Of a stretch of DNA of 34,098 nt, positions 6,943 to 13,952 are shown piece after piece (position 1 is the stretch's first letter; every line of letters starts with the position of its first letter). Below the pieces are notes generated by a model that ran no database searches, was not told where the DNA came from, and saw only the letters and a list, made by a program, of their open reading frames with translations. This DNA is from Candidatus Cloacimonadota bacterium (GTDB taxonomy: Bacteria; Cloacimonadota; Cloacimonadia; Cloacimonadales; Cloacimonadaceae), in assembly GCA_029561955.1 (NCBI GenBank), contig JAKQWO010000054.1, forward strand, positions 1 to 34,098. The letters are read 5' to 3'. The translations under genes were made by a program, and so were the position numbers.

Positions 6943-8559
6943 TCAGCGTGCTTTGATGGCTCCGCTTGCAAATTTAAGCGCTGCGGCCTCAAATTCCCAA
7001 ATCAAAGGATGTGGCCTTTGAGGACGAGACTTAAATTCCGGCTGAAATTGCACTCCCACAAAGAAGTCATTGAAAGTGTATTCCATGATCTCAATCAAAC
7101 AACCATCCAGCGATCTTCCGGTGACCACCATGCCACCTTTCGCCAAAATTTCTTCATAAGCGTTGTTGATCTCATAGCGATGGCGGTGGCGTTCTTGGAT
7201 CAAATCTTTGCCGTAAGCTTGATGCGCCAAGCTTCCTTTGGTGAGCACACAGTCAAATGCACCCAGGCGAATCTTGTTTTTCACCAGTGCTTTGTATTTC
7301 TCATCGGTCTTGTGGTGCACCACCGGCTCGGAACACTGAGCATCAAACTCAGCACTATTGGCATCTCTCAATCCGCACACATTGCGAGCAATGTCGATAA
7401 TTGCCCCATGCAGCCCCAAGCAAATCCCCAGATACGGGATATTGTGCAGACGTGCATATCTTGAGATGGCCAGCTTTCCGGCTATTTCCTTGATGCCAAA
7501 ACCTCCCGGCACGAGGATGCCATGCACTCCCTTCAGGCTCTGCTTTAGCTCACTATCACTGATCTGCCGCTCGGAATCCATCCATTTAATCTTCAACTTG
7601 CAGCCCAAATGCGAAGCCGCATGTTGCAACGCCTCTTCCACGCTCTTATACGCATCCTGATGTCGCACATATTTGCCACAGATGGCGATGCACAGATCCT
7701 TATCGGCCTTTTCCGTGGCTTCGATAAAGCTTTTCAAACCCTCTAAACGTGGCTCTTTGTAGTCAAGATTAAAGTGATTGCAGATGATCTCAGCCAAGCC
7801 AGATTCTTGATAAACCAAGGGCACTTTATAGACGAAATCCACGTCTATGGCATTGATCACGTTTTGGCGCTGGACGTTTGTAAAAAGGGCTATTTTCTTA
7901 AATACATCTTCGGCAAATCTCTTCTCACTGCGACAAAACAGGATATCCGGCTGAATACCTATCTCACGAAGTTTGTAGACACTATGCTGCGTGGGCTTGG
8001 TTTTGAGCTCGCCCGCTGCTTTGATATAGGGAACGTAGGTAAGCAGCACGCAAAGGCAATTTGCCGCCCCCTTCTCCAAGCGTATTTGACGCACCGCTTC
8101 CATGAAGGGCAGACTTTCGATATCACCCACCGTTCCACCGATCTCCGTAATGATCACATCAAAAGCTTCATCCCGCAGCGTCATGCGTCTGATGATCTCA
8201 TTGGTCACATGCGGGATGACCTGTACCGTATTACCCTTATAAACGCCATCGCGCTCGTTTTTAAGCACGGTTTCGTAGATCAGCCCTGCGGAACAACTGG
8301 ATTCCCGTGTGAGAGATTCATCCACAAAGCGCTCATAGTGTCCCAGATCAAGGTCTGTCTCTGCCCCATCATCGGTCACAAACACTTCTCCATGTTGGAA
8401 GGGGCTCATGGTGCCGGGATCTACATTGAGGTAGGGATCAAACTTTTGCAGGGTAACCTTGTGACCGATGTCTTTGAGCAGCATCCCAATTGTAGCAGTG
8501 GCGATGCCCTTTCCAAGCGAGGAAAGGACACCGCCCATTACGAAGATATATTTTGCCAT
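6943..8559 (-). CDS. pyrG: CTP synthase with altered glutaminase catalytic site
   Basis: PyrG converts UTP to CTP using ATP and glutamine-derived ammonia. At 538 residues it is full length. The synthetase half is canonical: GGVLSSLGKGIA P-loop at 9-20, DPYLNVDPGTMSPFQHGEVFV at about 41-61, and KTKPTQHSV at about 186-194. The C-terminal class I glutaminase keeps the nucleophile Cys380 (GICLG) and Glu508. However, the near-universal QFHPEF reads QFQPEF, so the catalytic His is Gln506. The usual Gln after GICLGx is His384. The nearby VEGK motif is also altered (GGFGIKEIAGK). Both substituted codons are clear (CAG and CAT). The enzyme may be ammonia-dependent or use a rearranged catalytic site. 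It starts 11 bp after kat with a weak ribosome-binding site, suggesting coupled translation. Confidence 0.95.
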   Translation of the reverse strand: MAKYIFVMGGVLSSLGKGIATATIGMLLKDIGHKVTLQKFDPYLNVDPGTMSPFQHGEVFVTDDGAETDLDLGHYERFVDESLTRESSCSAGLIYETVLKNERDGVYKGNTVQVIPHVTNEIIRRMTLRDEAFDVIITEIGGTVGDIESLPFMEAVRQIRLEKGAANCLCVLLTYVPYIKAAGELKTKPTQHSVYKLREIGIQPDILFCRSEKRFAEDVFKKIALFTNVQRQNVINAIDVDFVYKVPLVYQESGLAEIICNHFNLDYKEPRLEGLKSFIEATEKADKDLCIAICGKYVRHQDAYKSVEEALQHAASHLGCKLKIKWMDSERQISDSELKQSLKGVHGILVPGGFGIKEIAGKLAISRYARLHNIPYLGICLGLHGAIIDIARNVCGLRDANSAEFDAQCSEPVVHHKTDEKYKALVKNKIRLGAFDCVLTKGSLAHQAYGKDLIQERHRHRYEINNAYEEILAKGGMVVTGRSLDGCLIEIMEYTFNDFFVGVQFQPEFKSRPQRPHPLIWEFEAAALKFASGAIKAR

Positions 8560-8570
8560 TGGCGTTTATC

Positions 8571-9815
8571 TTAGCATAGAGGTTTCAGCTCGGCCAAGGA
8601 TTCCTTGATGGCATTCACCGTGTAGGCAAGGTCTTCATCGGTATGACGATAGCAGATATAGCCGTGGTGATATGGCTGCAGGAATACTTTACGACGGATG
8701 AGCTGGGTATAGAACTCAGTCCTGAGTTTCTTATACAAACCATTTTCATCTCTGGGGAATGTGATGTAGGGCATCCAAGGCCCACCGCTGAACTCGGCAT
8801 TGATGCCGGAGTCGTCCACTACCTTCTGTACGTCCGCGGCAAACTTCTCGCCTTTCTGAGCCACCACTTCCAGCATATTATCACGCTGCAACATCTCAAT
8901 GGTCTTCAGAGCTGCGATCTGTCCATCACTATTGGGGAAGAAGGTGGATGAGAGGAACACGTTATCTGCGATCACGCTCATGATCTCACGCTTACCCACC
9001 AAGGCGGCGATTGCATAGCCGTTGGCCATAGCTTTCCCAAAGGTTGCCAAGTCTGGAGTTACGCCATAGAGCGCTTGGGCTCCACCGATGTGGCAACGGA
9101 ATCCGCTACGGATTTCGTCAAAGATCAGCACGCATTCATATTTGTCAGCCAATTTGCGCAAGCCTTCCAGATAGCCGGGTTTGGGCATCTGCACAGGATC
9201 AGCTCCGATGTGTCCAACGGGTGTCACAATGATCGCGGCCATGTTACCGGCGTTGGCTTTACAGATGTCTTCCACCATGTCCAGATCGTTGTAGTGGAAT
9301 TCGATGGTGTCTTCATAAAGCTTTTTGGGGATGCCGCCTCTAACTTCCACGCACCAGTCGTGCCAGCCATGATAGCCGCAACGTGCTATTTTCAGTTTGC
9401 CGGTATAAGCTCTGGCAACTCTGATGGCGATGGTGGTGGCATCCGAGCCGGTTTTGACGATGGAAGCCATCTCGCAGCAGGGAATCAGCTCTTGCAGCTT
9501 CTTCACGAGGGTGTTTTGCACGCTCTGGGTGAGTGAGAAGCAAAAGCCTTTGTTTTTGATCTGCTCATACACAGCCTGATCAAGTTCTTCCTCACGATAG
9601 CCAATGATGATGGGGCCATAACCGCAAAGATAGTCGATATATTCGTTGCCATCAACGTCTATGATGCGTCCACCTTTTCCACTTTCGAAAAAGATGGGAT
9701 ATTCACCTTCCACAAAGTTATAGGGTCTTCTGATGCCAGCCACGCCACCGGGAACCAGGGTCTTGACTTCGGCATACATTTCCATGCTCTTGTCTAATTT
9801 CAGTTTTTCTGCCAT
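8571..9815 (-). CDS. kat: 3-aminobutyryl-CoA aminotransferase (class III, PLP)
   Basis: This is a 414-residue class III aminotransferase of the glutamate-1-semialdehyde-aminomutase-like group. FDEIRSGFR (232-240) carries the PLP-ring aspartate, and TFGKAMANGY (258-267) carries the Schiff-base Lys261. From memory, the segments PGGVAGIRRPYNFV, KTGSDATTIA and PYHHGYICYRHTDEDLAYTV match the characterised Kat of Ca. Cloacimonas acidaminovorans very closely. That enzyme moves the beta-amino group of 3-aminobutyryl-CoA to 2-oxoglutarate, giving acetoacetyl-CoA. The adjoining thiolase, which would cleave this product, strongly supports the role. The gene starts 16 bp after the thiolase stop, with AAGGAG about 12 bases before the ATG. 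A generic glutamate-1-semialdehyde aminomutase is the main alternative and is less likely. Confidence 0.88.
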   Translation of the reverse strand: MAEKLKLDKSMEMYAEVKTLVPGGVAGIRRPYNFVEGEYPIFFESGKGGRIIDVDGNEYIDYLCGYGPIIIGYREEELDQAVYEQIKNKGFCFSLTQSVQNTLVKKLQELIPCCEMASIVKTGSDATTIAIRVARAYTGKLKIARCGYHGWHDWCVEVRGGIPKKLYEDTIEFHYNDLDMVEDICKANAGNMAAIIVTPVGHIGADPVQMPKPGYLEGLRKLADKYECVLIFDEIRSGFRCHIGGAQALYGVTPDLATFGKAMANGYAIAALVGKREIMSVIADNVFLSSTFFPNSDGQIAALKTIEMLQRDNMLEVVAQKGEKFAADVQKVVDDSGINAEFSGGPWMPYITFPRDENGLYKKLRTEFYTQLIRRKVFLQPYHHGYICYRHTDEDLAYTVNAIKESLAELKPLC

Positions 9816-9831
9816 TTGATTCGTTTTCTCC

Positions 9832-11028
9832 TTACATTTTCCATAGGGTGGCTATTCCCATGCCGCCACCAATGCATAATGAAGCCAGGCCTCTCTGCAG
9901 ATTGCGCTTTTTCATCTCGTGCAGGAGGGTTACAATAATACGGGCGCCACTGGCACCGATAGGATGTCCGAGGGAAATAGCTCCCCCATTAACGTTTACG
10001 ATGTTGGGATCAATCTTGCCAACGCCTCCCAGCTCCAAACCTTTCAGCACCGCAAGACTCTGAGCTGCAAAAGCTTCGTTGAGCTCGGCAAGCTCGACGT
10101 CTTTCAGCTCCCAATTCGCTTTTTCCAGCACTTTCTTGATGGCCGGGACGGGACCAAAGCCCATGACGGAGGGATCCACACCGGCGGAAGCAAAATCCAC
10201 CAAGGTTGCCATGATCGGCAAGCCCAACTCATTGGCTTTTTCTTCGCTCATCAAAAGCAGCAAAGCAGCACTATCGTTGATTCCGGATGCGTTGGCCGCA
10301 GTCACGGTTCCATCAGGAATAAAGGCTGGACGCAGCTTGGCCAAACCAGCAGCAGTCACACCGGCGCGAGGCATTTCATCTTTGTCGATGATCAGCGGAT
10401 CGCCTTTTCTCTGAGGCACTTCCACCGGCACGATCTCCTCCTTGAAACGTCCGCTATTCATTGCAGCTTCGGTTTTGTTTTGGCTTGATGCCGCAAAAGC
10501 ATCCTGCTCTTCTCTGGTGATTTCATACTTCTTGGCTAGGTTTTCCGCCGTGATGCCCATGTGATAGTTGTTAAAGATATCACTCAGTCCGTCACGGATC
10601 ATCAGGTCAACCATGTCCTTGTTGCCCATTCTTCCACCCCAGCGCATATCCATGGATGCATAGGGGATTTGGCTCATGTTTTCAGCTCCACCGGCTAAAA
10701 TGATGTCCGCTTCACCACAGGCAATGCTCATCGCTGCCAATGTGATGGCTTTCATTCCTGAACCACACACTTTGTTTACCGTAAAGGATGGGATGTAGTC
10801 TGGAATTCCACAATGGATAGACGTTTGGCGCGCAAGGTTTTGACCTTGTCCTGCACCACACACGTTGCCCAAAATTACTTCATCGATCATCTCTGGTTTA
10901 ACACCAGTCTCGGCGAAAATGGCTTTGGCAACAGTTACAGCTAACTTTACAGCGGAGATGTCTTTAAACACTCCACCGAAATTACCAATCGCAGTTCGTT
11001 TGGCACTTACCACAACCGTTTTTCTCAT
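9832..11028 (-). CDS. Acetyl-CoA C-acetyltransferase (thiolase)
   Basis: This is a 398-residue thiolase, the usual length. The acyl-accepting nucleophile is Cys88 in NKVCGSGMKAI. The C-terminal catalytic elements are GGAISLGHPIGASGARI (His) and SLCIGGGMGIA (Cys). With Kat directly downstream, the likely direction in this organism is cleavage of acetoacetyl-CoA to two acetyl-CoA during amino-acid (lysine) fermentation, feeding acetate and ATP production. Reverse use for synthesis cannot be excluded from sequence. The ATG has GGAGGA 4-5 bases upstream. It is the first gene of the thiolase-kat-pyrG run, and a -10-like TACAAT lies 30 bases upstream of the start. Confidence 0.95.
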   Translation of the reverse strand: MRKTVVVSAKRTAIGNFGGVFKDISAVKLAVTVAKAIFAETGVKPEMIDEVILGNVCGAGQGQNLARQTSIHCGIPDYIPSFTVNKVCGSGMKAITLAAMSIACGEADIILAGGAENMSQIPYASMDMRWGGRMGNKDMVDLMIRDGLSDIFNNYHMGITAENLAKKYEITREEQDAFAASSQNKTEAAMNSGRFKEEIVPVEVPQRKGDPLIIDKDEMPRAGVTAAGLAKLRPAFIPDGTVTAANASGINDSAALLLLMSEEKANELGLPIMATLVDFASAGVDPSVMGFGPVPAIKKVLEKANWELKDVELAELNEAFAAQSLAVLKGLELGGVGKIDPNIVNVNGGAISLGHPIGASGARIIVTLLHEMKKRNLQRGLASLCIGGGMGIATLWKM

Positions 11029-11057
11029 GATTCCTCCATGTTCTTTTATTGAGTTTT

Positions 11058-11063
11058 ATTGTA
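11058..11063 (-). promoter_or_regulatory. Possible -10 element for the thiolase-kat-pyrG operon
   Basis: TACAAT on the minus strand (one mismatch from TATAAT) lies about 30 bases upstream of the thiolase ATG. I could not find a convincing -35 hexamer at 16-18 bp, so the call is weak. Confidence 0.33.
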
Positions 11064-11254
11064 TCTCATAGTAAATAAAGCAGTTACCTTAGGTGAATAC
11101 CCGCAGAAACTCTTTGCATGCCAGAATATTAAAAGGCATTTTTTGGTCAACAACTTTGATGCTTTTTCTGAGGATGGGCTTGAGGATATCTGTTTTTCTA
11201 CGAACGAACATGTATTAGCACGAATGGGGACGTCACAGCTTCGGTCTATCATGT

Positions 11255-11463
11255 ATGGTCGGTCGCCGAACCGACCATCCTTTTAGTCGGAGGTTTCCAA
11301 GCCGCCGCCATCAAACGCAGTTTGATTCCTTCCGTCGCTTCAGCGGTCAGTGGTTTTCCGTTTGGTCGCTACAGCGAACGACCGTACAGATATCCCGCTG
11401 CAAGCCATCCGAAGTTGGCGTTAGCAACTAACAACTCTTCTGACTACTGACGACTGACTACTG
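11255..11463. repeat. Cluster of short perfect palindromes and a direct repeat
   Basis: The stretch holds ATGGTCGGT/ACCGACCAT (11255-11263 and 11270-11278, 6-nt loop); ATCAAAC/GTTTGAT (11310-11316 and 11320-11326, 3-nt loop); GGTCG/CGACC (11364-11368 and 11379-11383), with an alternative TCGCT/AGCGA; and GTTAG/CTAAC (11420-11432). TGACTACTG then occurs twice (11441-11449 and 11455-11463). Such density suggests a mosaic intergenic repeat, not a gene. Confidence 0.65.
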
Positions 11464-11474
11464 CGGCGCAGCAG

Positions 11475-13883
11475 CTACCTCACCACCGTCACCTTCTTAC
11501 TACTCACCTTCCTGCCATTCACCACCAGATTCATCAGGTAAATTCCACTGGAGCACTGCCTGTCATCTGCATCCCTGCCATCCCAATATGTAAACTGCTC
11601 GCCCATTTTACCGGCATCAAGTGCGATAGTATTCACCTTCTGCCCTTTGACGTTATAGATAGCTACACTTGCATTCTCGGCTTTATCCAAGTTGACCTTG
11701 ATATTGGTAAAGAATTTGAAAGGATTGGGATAGGCTTCCAGGCTTACCGCAGGGGCAGCCTGTGTGCTGGGATCGTCTACTCCAATTTGTCCCTGCCACT
11801 CATAGGCTCCCAGATCTATCTGACTACCGTAAATCCTCGGATCGCCCGCCAAATCATAAGCTGGTAACTGAAACCAATCGGGGAGTCCAAAGCCGCCAAA
11901 ATCTGTGGTACCCGCATCAATACAAGGCGAGTTCATGCCCAAAGCATAAGCGTTGTCGTCATCCCAAGCATGAAATTCAGGATTGAGGCATATATTGGTG
12001 CCGTACCACTCAACATCAGTTTCATAACTTAAGGGAGTGGTGTAAACAATAGTGTCCTCAAGATTATTAGCTGGACCAACCATACAATTTAGAAACTGTA
12101 ATTTGGCTTCCGGCGGGATATCTGGTTGAAAAAGAGAACTTGTGAGGCGGAAATTAACTTTAGATGGGTTGCTGATTATACTATTGATAAAGGAGGTGGT
12201 TTTAGAATCGTCTCCCACAATAAACATAGATCCGTGGCCATCGGTTGTTATGTTGTTGGCAAAAGTGCAGTTGATAAAATAGGTCTTAGTTTCCGCAGGC
12301 CATACATGAGATGCCAAGACCACCAAGCCATAATATGGTAATTCAGGAGCCTGCCTTGTCGCTCTACAATTGGTGATCTCCATATTTTGGAAGATATAAT
12401 CCCCTCCATTCCTTTGGCTATCCTGAGTTCGTGTGCAAAGCACAAAGCCAGCCAAGAAAGGGTAAGGTCCCGGCTTGGTATTGCGAACGCGGATGTTGTC
12501 CCCAAATACATTCCCTCCCCATAATTCTAACCCACTGGTAAACATGCAGTTATCTATGGTAATGTTTCTTAGGATCAACCGCTCGGGATAGAAGATAGAT
12601 ACCAAGCTAAGTTGTCGATCATTTTCATTGTACGGAACAAAGATATCTCGAAAACTGATGTTCTCCAGAGTAATACTGGGCTTGTCTAACTCAGCATGGT
12701 TTTGATAATTATCACGTTTATTATTGAATATAATTAAGTCGCCTTTGACAGGCGTGGGCACCATCTGCCCTTGAAAAGTAATGTTCTTGAGCATGACCTC
12801 TTTTTCTGCATCATAACCTAAGATAAAAGCAGTAGGTGCTCCTACTTCGAACAGTACACCTGCTTCACTTTCCCCAACGATGCTCACGTAACTACGGACA
12901 TTAAGGGGAAAATGCTGATCTTCGGCATATCTGCCATTGGCCAAATGGATAGTTCCTGGATTCTGCGCATTCGCTCCTATCCTATGCAAGGCAAGGGCAA
13001 TTGTTTTAAGCGGTTGGTCGCTCGATAAGCCAGAGCTGTTATCGTCACCATCGGGGCTCACATAGAGATCAGCCCAGTGTTGCTGCAACACCGTCTCGTT
13101 ATAATAAAAGCTGTAGCTCATCTCTATATGGTGGTAATGGTTTTCTATGAGCACACATTCCTTGAAATATTCGACATCCTGAGATATAGTATATTTATCC
13201 AAATATACATCTATATGGGAAATGGAATAGGTAACAATAAAGATATCGTTGCTCGAACCTCCAATGTTATTGTAAATGCTGCATCTGTTAGCAGAATCAA
13301 ATTGCAAGCTATACAGAATATCGTAATAACCATCCATCAACGTTCTAAATATAAAACCACCAGGACCCGTATCGCCCCAGTTGTCATAAATTTCAGTACC
13401 TGCCATATATGCATGGCTGTCGAAAAAAGATATCCCACCACCTCCATTTGACCAATTATCGTGAATGCTGCAATTTATTACAGCCACATTGCTAATGTAA
13501 GCGTAAATGCCGCCTCCTGAAACAGATTCTGGAGAAATATGAGAGCTCCCACTTCCATTTGTCAGGCTTAATCCTTGGATGGATACCTCCGAAGACTTCA
13601 CTCCGATGCAGCTTCCGCTTTGGTTGCCATTGATAATCGTTTGTGAGACATAACTGCTATCAGAGGTGCATAATTCCAAGCTGCCGAGAGTGAGGTTTTT
13701 GTTTTCGATCCACACATTTTCATAATACGTCCCTGGATGCACCAAGATGGTATCCTGTTCTGTAGCCGCATCTACCGCTGCCTGTATGCTGCTGAAAGCT
13801 TGCGAGCCATCTAGGGCTACTTGCAGGATATCGGCACCCAAGCTCAACGGGAGTAATAGTAGTATCAGAAGCATGTTTTTCAT
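11475..13883 (-). CDS. Exported right-handed beta-helix protein with C-terminal sorting domain
   Basis: This is an 802-residue secreted protein. MKNMLLILLLLPLSLGAD is a clear signal peptide, and GAGGAAACC directly precedes the ATG at 13881-13883, so I prefer this start to an in-frame ATG 45 bases upstream. Two parallel beta-helix blocks follow. The first has repeated GGGIYAY / NCSIHDN / GGGGISFF type rungs. The second opens with a DUF1565-like YVSPDGDDNSSGLS...PLKTI segment. A DLAGDPRIYGSQIDLGAYEW motif is common in such proteins. The last 85 residues (AYPNPF...GQKV...GIYLMNL...) form a type-IX/FlgD-like sorting domain. It is probably a surface or extracellular carbohydrate-binding or adhesion protein; no catalytic residues are evident. 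It follows the amidotransferase-like gene by 69 bp, separated by a 13-bp hairpin. Confidence 0.88.
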   Translation of the reverse strand: MKNMLLILLLLPLSLGADILQVALDGSQAFSSIQAAVDAATEQDTILVHPGTYYENVWIENKNLTLGSLELCTSDSSYVSQTIINGNQSGSCIGVKSSEVSIQGLSLTNGSGSSHISPESVSGGGIYAYISNVAVINCSIHDNWSNGGGGISFFDSHAYMAGTEIYDNWGDTGPGGFIFRTLMDGYYDILYSLQFDSANRCSIYNNIGGSSNDIFIVTYSISHIDVYLDKYTISQDVEYFKECVLIENHYHHIEMSYSFYYNETVLQQHWADLYVSPDGDDNSSGLSSDQPLKTIALALHRIGANAQNPGTIHLANGRYAEDQHFPLNVRSYVSIVGESEAGVLFEVGAPTAFILGYDAEKEVMLKNITFQGQMVPTPVKGDLIIFNNKRDNYQNHAELDKPSITLENISFRDIFVPYNENDRQLSLVSIFYPERLILRNITIDNCMFTSGLELWGGNVFGDNIRVRNTKPGPYPFLAGFVLCTRTQDSQRNGGDYIFQNMEITNCRATRQAPELPYYGLVVLASHVWPAETKTYFINCTFANNITTDGHGSMFIVGDDSKTTSFINSIISNPSKVNFRLTSSLFQPDIPPEAKLQFLNCMVGPANNLEDTIVYTTPLSYETDVEWYGTNICLNPEFHAWDDDNAYALGMNSPCIDAGTTDFGGFGLPDWFQLPAYDLAGDPRIYGSQIDLGAYEWQGQIGVDDPSTQAAPAVSLEAYPNPFKFFTNIKVNLDKAENASVAIYNVKGQKVNTIALDAGKMGEQFTYWDGRDADDRQCSSGIYLMNLVVNGRKVSSKKVTVVR

Positions 13884-13910
13884 GGTTTCCTCGCTTTTTT
13901 GGATTGATAG

Positions 13911-13941
13911 AGGCAGGAAGCGATGCACTCGCTTCCTGCCT
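13911..13941. repeat. Perfect 13-bp hairpin between two secreted-protein genes
   Basis: AGGCAGGAAGCGA (13911-13923) is an exact inverted repeat of TCGCTTCCTGCCT (13929-13941) with a 5-nt loop. It lies between the stop of the exported amidotransferase gene and the ribosome-binding site of the beta-helix gene. No U-run follows on either strand. It may be a terminator of unusual form, an mRNA-stabilising 3' structure, or a translation-control element. Confidence 0.75.
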
Positions 13942-13952
13942 AATCGATTGAT

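Larger units (their letters stand above)
11029..11474. other. 446-bp gap between thiolase and beta-helix gene, no gene seen
   Basis: I see no supportable gene. The part next to the thiolase (11029-11250) is AT-rich and probably holds its promoter. The part from 11255 to 11463 is dense in small perfect palindromes and ends in a short direct repeat next to the stop of the beta-helix gene. No U-run follows any of the palindromes on the minus strand. Confidence 0.7.

Noticed and set aside
7774-8574. 266-codon plus-strand frame
   Set aside because: It lies fully antisense to the well-supported pyrG and has no family motif; a shadow frame.
11046-11252. 68-codon minus-strand frame upstream of the thiolase
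   Set aside because: Overlaps the likely promoter region; no motif and no clear ribosome-binding site.
11441-11463. Possible start of a CRISPR-like array
   Set aside because: Only two 9-base units with a 5-base gap; no spacers or cas genes.
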